A program made the translations under genes and the position numbers. A stretch of DNA of 64,000 bases from Euglena gracilis (taxonomy: Eukaryota > Euglenida > Euglenophyceae > Euglenales): contig CP154955.1 in NCBI GenBank assembly GCA_039621445.1, positions 10,280,241 through 10,344,240 of the forward strand. Direction: 5' to 3'. The notes under the pieces are model-generated. The model searched no databases and was not told where the DNA came from. It was given only the letters and a program-made list of their open reading frames with translations. The first letter of the stretch is position 1. Every line of letters starts with the position of its first letter. Positions 1-31,770 of this stretch are shown here, piece by piece.

Positions 1-120
1 GCAGCGCAGTGTCTGGCCGTGGCCCTCGGGCCCACCGCCTCGGCCCCCTGTATTGCGTTCTGGCCGCCCCGTCGCGACACCGCTGCTGGCTCGAGCCCCT
101 GGCCCGTTCTCTCGCTCTGA
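1..120 (+). CDS. Possible 3'-terminal exon of an upstream gene (partial)
   Basis: Frame 1 is open from the window edge to a TGA at 118-120 (39 codons) with strongly G/C-ending codons, as in the well-supported exons further on. The visible peptide is Ala/Pro-rich with a hydrophobic stretch (CLAVALGPTASAPCIAFWP). The other two + frames are also open for a similar distance, so the frame choice rests on codon use alone. No family recognised. It could equally be GC-rich non-coding DNA. Confidence 0.2.
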   Translation, partial: AAQCLAVALGPTASAPCIAFWPPRRDTAAGSSPWPVLSL

Positions 121-1363
121 ACTCCAGAGGGCGGGCAGCGGTGCCCCGGGGTGCCTGCTGCCGCGTCCTGTGCATCCATAGCATGGGGACTGCGTTCTAA
201 CCAGCTGTGGCCCCTACTTTGTGGAGGTCAGCCCTGGGTTCCTTTTTTTCTGGAGCGATTGTTACCTCCTGGGAAAAGCTTTTTTTGACCCTGGCTGTAC
301 TGGTCAATTCGGTATCCTCCCGGCCCATCCATTAGGGAGGAAAAAAAAGATGAGAAAGAAGGCCAAGATCAATTTCGGTGTCTCTGGGGCCCAATCCTTG
401 TATTGTCACCCCCACGGCGTGTATATTTGACCAGCGTTTCAATACCCTCCCGGGGGGGGGGTGTTCTTTCCCAGGCAGCCCGGCACAGCATTACCTCATC
501 ATGTTCAAGTGTTTCCAGGATCGGTCAGACCTGGCGCTCTGCCACTTTTAAGCTGGCGATGGTACCCCCCCAAAAAAAGTCGCAGCATCCCAATTACACA
601 CCCCAAATTATTACTCCTTCCGTGGGGTTCGAACGGGGGTTGGTGCTGATCTGAAACGGATATCTACGGATAATTACGTATAATTACAGATAAATAGGGA
701 TAACTACAGATGTTGTAGTGCACTCAATCCGTCTTCTCCTGTTGTATTTCATTTTTTTTTGGATAGCTGGCCCAGTCAATACAAGCGGTTTTACAACACC
801 GGATAATTAGGATAACTACGGACAACTGAGGATAAGAATTTGACTTCCCACCACAGGTGGCCACCAATCCCTGGCCCAAAACTCTAAAATTTCTGGCGAT
901 TTTGAATGACTGTCGAACATTTTTGGCTAGTTTTGGCCATTTTTGGCCAATTTGACTCCTTTTTTTTTGATCAGGTTGGCCATTTGACCCCCCCTTTTGG
1001 ACAGTTTTGTCCCATTTCGGCATTTTTTGTCAGCCCCCTAAATGGTTTGCACCGCCGAGAGACCGAAACTTCTCAAGAGTGCGTACCTGTACACTCACTG
1101 GGGGGGGGGGTTGTGTTCCCCTGTGCTTATCTGTGGTGTGTGATGATGGATGATCTGTCATGGGAGAGGGTCACTAACCGAAAGCATCCTCAAAGGACAT
1201 TCAAGGCTTTGGCAAAGGATACCCTCGTCCTCTGGCTGGAATTCGGTATTGTGTAACTCTCCTGCTACCCCTCTGCCAGGGTTCGATACAAGGGTGAAGG
1301 GGGTAATATGATATCTAATGTAAGGGTGTACAGGGTATATATAAATATGTATATTATATATGT
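121..1363. other. Intergenic, no gene seen
   Basis: Holds poly-G/poly-C runs, a cluster of short 'ggataattacgg' / 'gataactacag' near-repeats (656-840), and a stretch rich in 'ttttggccatttttggcc' (885-1030) resembling the repeat at 2.0-2.6 kb. No open frame with exon-like codon use was found. Confidence 0.5.
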
Positions 1364-1657
1364 TATGGCAGCTCCCAACTATATGGTCCCCCTAGTGGGG
1401 GTGGGGGCCATATAGTTGGGAGAGGGGGGGGGGTGGAGTTTGTTGCGTTAATGATGGAGTAGGGTTAGGTGCGCGACTTAGGCTAGGGTTAGGCCTAACT
1501 TGTACACCGAACACCCGTCTATAAGTTAGGCCTAACCCTAACCCTAAATTGCCCACCTAACCCTACTCCATCATTAACGCAAAAAAAATACCTTGACCCC
1601 CCCCCTGCCAACTAATTATATGGCCCCCCATGGGGGGCCATATAGTTGGGAGCTGCC

Positions 1658-1662
<5 letters not shown>
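1364..1662. mobile_element. Fold-back element A (telomere-like, palindromic)
   Basis: Left end atggCAGCTCCCAACTATATGG and right end CCATATAGTTGGGAGCTGccat are inverted copies. Each end also forms its own C/G hairpin (ccatatagttggg stems). Inside, 1445-1580 is a second inverted repeat: gcgttaatgatggag, TTAGGG-like units, then mirrored CCCTAA units and ctccatcattaacgc. Flanked by TA-rich DNA on the left and a GT array on the right. Elements B and C at 43.4-44.1 kb are close relatives. No coding capacity, so non-autonomous if mobile. Confidence 0.6.
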
Positions 1663-1665
<3 letters not shown>

Positions 1666-1718
<53 letters not shown>

Positions 1719-1778
1719 GGTGTGTGGGTGTGTGTGTGTGTGTGTGGGTGGGTGTGTGTGTGTGTGTGTGTGTGTGTG
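1666..1778. repeat. (GT)n microsatellite
   Basis: Nearly pure GT dinucleotides with GGGT interruptions, directly adjoining the right end of fold-back element A. Confidence 0.9.
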
Positions 1779-1839
1779 TATTATATCCTAATCCTACGCC
1801 TTCACTAAACCCAGGGTACCCGTGGCCATTGTGGTGTCA

Positions 1840-1990
1840 ATTTTAGGACCCCCCTGGGGGGGTTCTTATAGTTTACACCTGCCATGTATATATATATATG
1901 TATATGTATATACACACATATATATAGGGTCACACGTATACGCACGTGTATACGTATATATATACGTACACACACATATATAGGGCATGG
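1840..1990. mobile_element. Remnant end of a fold-back element plus TA/GTATAC tract
   Basis: A C-tract/G-tract hairpin (1848-1864) is followed by cacctgccatgtatatata, which resembles the right end (TTGCCatatata) of elements D and E. The left end is missing. The following DNA is TA- and TATACG-rich. Confidence 0.35.
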
Positions 1991-2029
1991 GGGATGCTTC
2001 CACACGTGCACCGCGTGGCACACCACATG

Positions 2030-2620
2030 CATTGTGTGAGAAGAATCATTTCCGAATCTGCGTTTTTCACAAATTTCTACCAGTACCAAATCTGCAGTTG
2101 ATTCCGATGCTTTTTTTTTGTCTACTTTCCAGCAAATCAGCGATTTTTGGTCCTTTTGTTTGGCCTTTCTTGATCATTTTGGACCGCTTTTGGCCACTTT
2201 TGGCCACTTTTGGCCGCTTTGGGCTGCATCTGGCAGTTTAGACCACTTTTGGTTTTTGACTGCATTTTTGGCTCGTTTGTTTTTTTGTTTTTTTGGCTGC
2301 TTCTGGCCATTTTTTGCGCATTTGTGGCCACTTTAGGCTACTTCGCAGTGCTTTTAGCGATTTTTGGCCCATTTTTGACCGCTTCTGGCCATTTTGTGGC
2401 CGCTTGCACAGATTCAGTGCCATTGGCACAGATTTGGAGAGATCTGGTGGCAAACCCAGATGATGTGGGCCAAAAACAGCTAAATATAATCACAAGCACC
2501 CAACATGCTTTTTCGTTGCAAAAATTTTTGTAATCAATTGTTGGTTTTGCGTGCATTTTTCTCTCATTCGGTCATTTTAGGTTGCACCTGATTCTTGTCA
2601 CACAGTGCACGCGGGTGCCA
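2030..2620. repeat. Dispersed ~0.55-kb repeat, copy 1
   Basis: Begins with gtgagaagaatcatttccga, contains many TTTTGGCCACTTTTGG units, then 'cacagatt(t)gg(a)gagatctggtgg', and ends ctctcattcggtcatttt...cctgattcttgtcac. The same order recurs directly at 8600-9125. Open frames here are short translations of the TTTTGGCC motif on either strand and have no exon features. Confidence 0.6.
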
Positions 2621-3015
2621 CACGCGGTGCGGAAACATCCCCACGGGGGAAGGGGTGTCCCTGCTGGGCTGGAGGGGGACCACCCTCCACCTCTTGGGTT
2701 TGGACGAACCCAGGGGGGGGACTCCCCCCCCAAATTGGTCAATTTTTTCCTTCCACTGCTTTGCGCTGGGAAACTCTGGCATATTCGACAAGTCTCTGTG
2801 TATGAAGGGACCAAAGTGACATTTTTCACGGCCGATTTTGGGGGGCAGACAATTTCCGGCCCGGAACTTTGCGCCGGGACATGGTCCCCCAGGCCGCACC
2901 ACTGCCCCCGCCTGGACTGGGGTCTGACCCTCCCCCTCCACCTGCCCTTCTATCGAACCCTGTCCTCCGCCCCCACCGATTTGGCATCGGCCCAGGGGCC
3001 GGAGGGGTCAGGGGC

Positions 3016-3136
3016 ACGAGCCCACACACCCACCCACACAACACACACAACACACAACCCACACCCACATGCACAACACACCCACCCACCCACCTACACA
3101 GCACACAGCACACACACACACACAGCACGCACACAC

Positions 3137-3190
<54 letters not shown>
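3016..3190. repeat. (CA)n / CACC-rich microsatellite
   Basis: Imperfect CACA and CACC repeats that become pure (CA)n from about 3141. Long open frames on both strands across it are repeat translations. Confidence 0.85.
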
Positions 3191-3193
<3 letters not shown>

Positions 3194-3801
3194 TGCCCCA
3201 GCAATGAGGCGCCATCCGCCCTCCACCTCGGGTCCCCAGGGCACTGCAATGCCACAGAGCCCTCTGGCTGTGCGGCGGCCCCCCAAATGGGTTGTGTGCC
3301 GGCTGTGCCAGCAAGTGTTGTACGCTCTTGCCTTCCCCCCTTTGGCTGTTTGACCGCCTGTCCAGCCCGGTTTACCCCTTGGCCATTGTTGCCCTCTCTG
3401 TGTGTCCCATTCAGGCATTCAAGGACAGAGGAAGGATGCTTGCAAAGGAGTTACGTTTACCAAAAATGGGGGCATGAATCAGGGATGGTTGTTTTGTGCA
3501 AATGCGTACACCAAACATATGCGCATATGCGTATATGGACCACAGATGACCGATGTGCGCATTTGCTGACGCGGAACATTTAAAAAAATACGTGTGTTGT
3601 CGGTGTGTGCATTTGTGCACGCCGACCACTTGCACAAGTATGCAAGATGCAGGTGTGCACAAATGCGCTTTCATTCCAAAAATTGGTGTCATATAATCGG
3701 TTGACCAAGCACATTTTGGTCTGTCAAGAGCAGCAGAGTCCCGAAGACGTTTTTTTCATGCGGGTCTTCCGCAGAAATGGAATCCTGACCTGGAGGTTAT
3801 C

Positions 3802-3945
3802 TGCCGGAGGCTCCAGGGAGGCTCCAGGAGGCTCCAGGGAGGCTCCATGGAGGCTCAAGGGAGGCTCAGGTAACCAGCCTCCCTGGAGCCTCTTTGGAGG
3901 GGTGCCTCCATGGAGGCTCCAGAAAGACTCAGGTAACCAGTTTTG
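3802..3945. repeat. GGCTCC(A) tandem repeat, copy 1
   Basis: Repeats of ggctccagggaggctcc, with opposed copies (ggaggctc / gagcctcc) that can fold into a hairpin, and repeated 'caggtaaccag'. A second copy lies at 5448-5583. Nearby context (gtgtacaaaattggttac / ggtaaccagttttgtgcac) is inverted between the two, so the copies are in opposite orientation. Confidence 0.6.
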
Positions 3946-4127
3946 TGCACAGGCCGACAGTGGGACAGGTGGAGTGCCGTGATGCAATCTGTGGTGTTGT
4001 AGACTCAGAATGCATGAATCAGCAGTTGCTCACCGGGGATGTGACATGGATAATGGGATAATGCAGGCACAGCGAGGCACAAGAAGAAGAGATGTGAAAC
4101 ATCTGGACAACGTCTGCATCTTGACTA

Positions 4128-4645
4128 GCATTTGAATCTTGTCCAGTGTCTGCATCTTGTCAAGTATCAACGTCTTGTCCAGTATTTGCATCTTGTGTGG
4201 TCTCTGCACTTTGTCCAGTATCTACACCTTGTCCAGTACCTGCATGCATTGCATCTTGTCCAATATCTACAACCATTGCATCTTGTCCAATATCTTCCTC
4301 TTTTGTCCAACATTTTTTTTTGTTCAACATCTAGGATCTTGTCCAGCATCTGCATCTTTTCCAACAGTTGCATCTTGTCCAACGTCTGCATCTCGTCCAC
4401 TGCACCTTGTCTGGTACCTGCATCCTGTTCAGCATCTGCAGCATCTGCATGCTGCATCTGCATCTTGTCCAACATCTGCAACTTGTCCAACACCTGCATC
4501 TTGTCCAGTATCTGCGTCCACTGCATCTTGTCCAGCATCTGCATCTTGTCCAGCATCTGTATCTTGTCCAGCGTCTGCATCCTGTCCAGTGTCCGCATCT
4601 TGTCCAACATCTGCACCTTGTCCATATCTGCATCTTGCCTGATGC
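4128..4645. repeat. CATCTTGTCCAGTATCTG minisatellite
   Basis: About 25 degenerate units of roughly 18-21 nt with the core CATCTTGTCCA(G/A)(T/C)(A/G)TCTG. Because 18 is a multiple of three, the array stays open in several frames on both strands and gives Cys/Ser- or Trp/Arg-rich pseudo-proteins. It is followed by an A-rich stretch with repeated 'aaatagcccaaa' to about 4905. Confidence 0.8.
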
Positions 4646-5092
4646 CTGCATCCATTGGCTCACAACCGAGCCAAAATGACTGCAAAAGCCTCAAAGAGCA
4701 ACCAAATGACCTAAAATAGCTTGAAATAACCTTAAATAGCCCAAAAATGCCAACAATATCCACAAAAGTTTCATAAAAATCCACAAAAATACCCAAAATC
4801 ACCAAAAATGGCACAAAACGACCAAAAATGCCATAACGGTGATCATATTGACCCAAATTAGCCCAATATTTGCCCAAATCAATGCAAAATAGCCCAAATT
4901 AGCAAAAAAAAAACAACCATTTTGCCAAGATGCCAAGATGGGTGCAATGGGAGGCTGGGAGGCAACATAGAGCTTGATCGAAATCGAAATGAGTTTATTC
5001 GGCCAGAATTGTACCTAAATTATTTGCCGTGCAAAAAAGGGTCATGTGAAATACAAACTGGTGTTCATTTGGCTGTGCCCAGCTGGGGGAGG

Positions 5093-5222
5093 GGGAGGGG
5101 GCCTGCAGCCCCCCCCCGCCCCCTCCCCCCGCCCCCTCCCCCCGCCCCCCTCCCCCCCAGACCCCCCTCCCCCCACCCCCTTCCCCTCTCCCCCCTACCC
5201 CCCCCACCCCCCTCCCCTGCTC
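5093..5222. repeat. C-rich polypyrimidine tract
   Basis: About 120 nt almost wholly CCCCTCC/CCCCG units on the + strand, following a short G-rich patch at 5086-5099. Low complexity with triplex/i-motif potential; no coding features. Confidence 0.8.
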
Positions 5223-5447
5223 CCCAATAACAACATCCTTTTTTGTGGACAAAATTTGGCGGATAAGCCGTAAATAGCAAACGGGTAAATGGTAAAAGCA
5301 AAATCAGGCGGACATGGCGTCTTTGTGGCAAATGGATAAATTTTTCAACGAATTCTGCAATTGGCGGACATGTCGTAAATAGCAAATGGGCAAACGTGAT
5401 TTTTTTGAGAGGTGGAGGGTCCAACATGGCCTGTGTACAAAATTGGT

Positions 5448-5583
5448 TACCTGCCAGAGGCTCCAGTGAGGCTCCAGGAGGCTCCTCGGGTAACCAGCCT
5501 CCAGGGAGCTCCCCAAAGGAAGGCTCCAGGGAGGCTCAGGTAACCAGCCTCCAGGGAGCCTCTCTGGAGGCTCCAGGTAACCA
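5448..5583. repeat. GGCTCC(A) tandem repeat, copy 2
   Basis: Relative of 3802-3945: gaggctccaggtaaccag and ctccagggagcctctctgg motifs repeated three times, in opposite orientation to copy 1 by its flanking sequence. Confidence 0.55.
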
Positions 5584-6905
5584 AAAGTGAGGATTCCAAA
5601 TTTTCTGAACAACATATCACATCGTCCAAATGGTGGGGAAACACTGGTTGTCAAGCCTGGATGCAGCACCCGCACCAATACCCATAGTTATAACAGTCGG
5701 TGTGCTTAACCCCCTGTTTGGCAGACAAGGACACAATTCAGCCACTCTGGTCATTTCACGCAGCTCGCTAGGGAATTCAAAACCTCTGTGGATAATCGGC
5801 CATCGGCGTGTTTAGAGTTTTTTATAAATGTGCACACCAATAAAGGAAAACTCTTTTAGTGCGAGTAACACCTGCCCAAGACTGTCCTTGGACCTCCCCC
5901 CCTTGTCATCCTCCCCCAGACCCCGGAGACCATTGTTGGGGAAATAACTGCTCCCCTAAGTTGTAGTTAGTCAACAATGACTTTAAAACCCTTTGCGGAC
6001 AGAATGCTGATTTCCATAACATTCAAATCAAAGGATGGTTTAATCTGAAATATATTTCCATTTCTGGGGTTTCTGGGGGGGGTATTTTGCAAACCCAGCT
6101 GTCACTCCCCGGTATTGGCTGCTTTTGTGTGACAGTTGCTTGAGGGAGAGTTTTGCTTTTGCCAAATGTTCTCTCCTATGAAAATATGGAATGAAGGGTT
6201 CCGCTTCATGCATGTTTGTACAAAAGGGGCTGAAAATCCGTTCTCAATGCATCAGTTCGAAAATATTTCGGGTGTTTTGATGCTGTTTTTCGGCAATGCT
6301 GGAGTGGTGTCGGGTGGAGTTTTCCTTGGGCAACTTCCGCCGCCTCAGGAAAATTTCATTCTGCAATTTCTGTTTTCACTTTTTGAATTTTGAATCTGTT
6401 GAAGCCCAGTGGTGTCCCAAAAGGCCTGCCGAGCGGTAGAGCTCGTGCACCGTGCATGTCTCCGTGCTTCCCCGGCGGTAGAACCCACCCGCTGTGGTGG
6501 CTCACGAAGCCCACCGCCCCGTGGTTTCTCACAGTTCTTTCCCCTCTCCAAACTGAAGAATCGCCTTAGCCCAACCCACAATGTTGAGATGATCTGCCCG
6601 TTGGAGTTTGTGTGCTTTTGTTGAGCTCACCCCCCCCAAGCTGTCCTCCTTTCTTCTGCTTTCTGTGTCTCTTTTCTTCTATGTTTGCAACCTGAGCTGT
6701 CCTTCAACATAATTATTTGCATCAATAAAGTTCCTTTCAGTCATTCCATTTTCTCGGATTTCATTTCCGTCGAGGTCTAAATGTTTTCTCCCGAACGGTG
6801 GTGGCAATTGTCACAGTACAGTCGCTTGATGGTTGTGGCACGGAACTGGTGTCTGCAGAAGTGGCAGTCGGAACAGGAACAGGAATAGCCATGGTGGTGG
6901 TGGTT
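5584..6905. other. Intergenic, no gene seen
   Basis: Mixed sequence without exon-like codon use. Open frames of 60-85 codons occur by chance and none shows a recognisable domain. Confidence 0.4.
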
Positions 6906-7190
6906 GTCCGGAGCAGGCTTGTGCTTAGTCGGGTGCCTACCCCACGGGGGGGGTGCCAGAGGCAGGCACCCTATAGCACCCATCCGACCCCCCCCAGGGG
7001 GGGTAGGATTTTTGGGGGTGCCTGCCCATAGCAGGCACCCCCCCTCCAACCCCGGCACCTTTGGCACCGGGGCCTGGAAAAGGCCAATGAAAATTTTTGG
7101 GTACCCCCGGACCCCCCCCCCCCCGGGGGGGTGTGTGCCTGCTAGGGGCAGGCACCCTATAGCACCCACACACCCCCCACCCACAAGCCT
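6906..7190. repeat. C/G-tract hairpin repeat, long copy
   Basis: The units 'gcttgtgcttagtcgggtgcc', 'ggcaggcaccctatagcaccc' and C(8+)/G(7+) hairpins occur twice in opposed arrangement. A shorter copy is at 11345-11440, so this is a dispersed repeat family. Confidence 0.5.
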
Positions 7191-7495
7191 CGTCCGGAGT
7201 TCTTCAGGCCACACCGGGTCTGGGGTCCAGGCGGGTACAGCCCATTCACCAACCCCAGACCCCACCCCAGGGGAGGGGGTCCTGCACCTTTATTTTGGCG
7301 TCTCTTTCCACCTGGCTGACGGGACCCCCTGCCCTCCGGGGTGCTTAAGAGATACCCCGGTGGTTGCCATCGTCATTTTCATAGCAACCGCTATATCAAC
7401 CAATCCCACAGGTGCGATTAGAACACCTGCACCAGTCTGCCACACCCGTTGGAAGCCCTCACGAGGCTCACCTCCTCCACCCTGGGTGTAAACCC

Positions 7496-7675
7496 ATAAT
7501 ATTTATATATACATATACATATAATTTTTTTTATTAATGTAATATAATAACATAATATAATAATATATAATATAGTGGTATTAATATATCATATACAATA
7601 TAATGCATAATTATTTTTTTTATTATTCTATATATTCATTTTTTCTCATTTGTAACAAATAGTTTATTATTATTT
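7496..7675. repeat. AT-rich tract (TATA/TAATA)
   Basis: About 180 nt almost without G/C, made of taatataata and atatata units. It lies about 150 nt upstream of the thioredoxin reductase start codon. Confidence 0.7.
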
Positions 7676-7831
7676 GGCGAGATTCTTGCCCCGGGCAGTC
7701 CGAATAACCCACCAGGGGAGGTCAAAAAGATGGTTCCAGTACCTCGGCACCCCGACACTGTGTTTGTGGGGTGTCACAGTGAGTCCTGGCCACGCACCGC
7801 AGGCCAGCCCCGACCACACACCCCCACCGCC

Positions 7832-29357
<21,526 letters not shown>

Positions 29358-29744
29358 TCGTGGCTTTGGCCCAGTGAGTGCTGTGGGCCAGACAACGGCC
29401 CAGTGCCAGGGTGAGACCAGCGAATTCACGGGAGGGGGGCAAACATTGCCCCGTGGAACGATGCCGTGTTGTTGTTTGTTGAGTGATCCTGCTGGGGATT
29501 TCGGCAATTCATGCGTGGAGGAGGTTGGCTCCCAGAATTTGGATGTCCCCCTGGAATTCTGATTTCTTGGCTCTTGAAACCTACGTGCCGCGATGCCCCA
29601 CAATGTGTAGCTTCACCGTCCATTATTTGACTCAAGTGAGCATAAGCCTTTCAAGACTTCTTTTCAAAAAAAGACATGCCTCCCATTGAAGCCATGGGCT
29701 GATGACAGGTTAAGGTCGAATCACACAACATCCCATTGGCGTCG

Positions 29745-30000
29745 AAAAGTACATCCCCCCCTGGGGGGACCCACTCGGGGGGGGGGGAGCTCGGCCGGAC
29801 CCACCCACCCCCCCCTCCCCCCCCCCAAGGAGTCCAAGACTAAAAAAAAAAACCCCCCTGATTTCTGAACAGGGCGAATTGGACAGCCCCGAGGCGCCAA
29901 AAAAATTTGAAAAGGTGCTCTTTTTAGCATTTTTCGCGATTTTGGCTATTTTCGGGGAAACGAGAGTGGGTCTCACGGGATACCCCGGGGGGGTGGGGGG
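29745..30000. repeat. C/G-tract repeat related to 31545-31770
   Basis: Both contain a C-tract with 'ggccg(g/a)acccaccc', then 'aaaatttgaaaa(g)gtgctattttagcatttttcgcgatttt' and 'ggggaaa(a/c)g(t/a)gagtgggtc'. Same orientation for the second half. Confidence 0.5.
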
Positions 30001-31544
30001 GACCCCCCCCGGTCTTAAAAAAAAATCCCTGCCATTAATGCCTCCGGAAATCCCCCACCCATCGGTTATTTTCTCCTGAGGGGGGATTGGAGCGTTGTGG
30101 AAACCTTTGGGTGAGCCGGTGGGCGATCATCGCCGTGGCACTGCTCCTCCCTTCTGCCATCCCCACCCTACAGTCGTACTCGTGCCATTGCTTTGTGGTC
30201 ATCCACCCTTCCCTGGATGACTGAAAGGGTTTGGGCCAGGACCCCTCGGAATCAAATAACCCCCCCCCAAAATATGAAGCCCCCTCAGCTTTATATTTGC
30301 ACGGATTTCAAGACCCTCAGGGGGGGGCTTTATATTGGGGGGGGATTAAATTTTTTTGGGTGGCCTCTATGACCTTTGGCGGCTTTTAATTGTGACCAAA
30401 TTCCACATTTATGCCAAATTTCCGTTGTGCACCTCCTATCTCCCGCAAAAACCCGGAAGTATTATCCAAAATGGAACATTTTTGGTGAAAAAAAAATGGT
30501 GTATCAACCCAAAATTTTCAATTTTTTTCTAAATAGCACCATCGTCCCCCTCCCCATCAGGGGGGGGGGACTTTGCATTTGGGCGGCAAAACCAAACCCC
30601 CCTGGGGGAGGTTTGTCTTGGGGGGGGGGGGCTTTATATTTGGGGGGGGGTTATCTGGCTCATTTTGAAGCGTGGTCCGACCTCCCAAATGGGCGAGCCA
30701 TGGCAGAGACTCCAAAACCCACGCAGATCCCCCCACCCTCCCTTTGGAACATGGCGAAGAGAGCCCTGGACACTTGGCTCATTTTTTCCTGTATTCAAGG
30801 CACTCGAAGCAACCAGAAAGGGGGCCGTTTTTTGTCCGGTTTTGGTTTGCGAACCCTTGTTCAACCCAGGGTTCGATATGGAAGGTCATAGCTTCAGGCT
30901 GGGGGTTGTCTCCCCCCCCCCCCGTTAACTGCGGGGGGGACCATCTCCCCACATCCCAAGAGGGGGACCGACCCCAGGGGGTACCCTGGACTCCCAAAGG
31001 TCAAAATTTTCCTTCCGGCGTTTTGCATACGAAATTTTCGGCAATTTTGACAATTGTTTTTTTGCCAGAAAGGTCCAAATGGCAATTTGCATCGATTCAG
31101 GGGGGGGGGGGCAAAGTTTTTTTTTCCGGTCCACGGAGCTGGTCCAAAGAATCAGTTATTCTTGGCAATGCCACTGTTTAGGTCCCCCCCCCCTACTGGA
31201 GGGTCTGACACCCCCCCCCCCAACCCACATTTAGATTGAACCTGCTCCCCCCCCCCAAGTGGGCAGTTCTGCTTGAGCAGGCTCCCCAGTGCCGGGAGAG
31301 ACGCAAACATTTTTGTTGCAGTTCTTACGTTCCTCCTCATTTTTTTTAGCATCGCAACATTCAAGGGTTTATGCTGCGTTCCCCCCTGCCATGGCACTCC
31401 GAGACCCCCCGGGTTGGTCACCGCCGATTGGCCAGCAATGGCCCCGGCCCCACCCGTATCACTCCCCCCCCCCAGCAAAGGTGCAACTGACTGTGACGCG
31501 GCCGGCGGCTGGTCGACGAGGCCTCCGGGCCAGGGGTTTTTTAG

Positions 31545-31770
31545 CCTTGGACCCTGGGGGGGGGGGAGGGTGGGTGGGTCCGGCCGAACCCCCCCCTTCG
31601 TGGGTCCCAGAGGGGGTGGGATATACTTTTCGGCACCGAAAATTTTGAAAAGTGCTATTTTTAGCATTTTCGCGATTTTTGGCCATTTTTGGGGAAAAGT
31701 GAGTGGGTCCCCCGCCCCCCCTCCCAGGGGGTGGGAGGGGGGCACCCCCGGTTCTTAAACGAAAAACCCC
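31545..31770. repeat. C/G-tract repeat, second copy
   Basis: See 29745-30000; matching block includes 'tttttagcattttcgcgatt' and 'gagtgggtcccc'. Confidence 0.5.

Noticed and set aside
4132-4877. 195-codon and 236-codon frames on opposite strands
   Set aside because: An 18-nt-based minisatellite keeps several frames open; no splice context, no domain.
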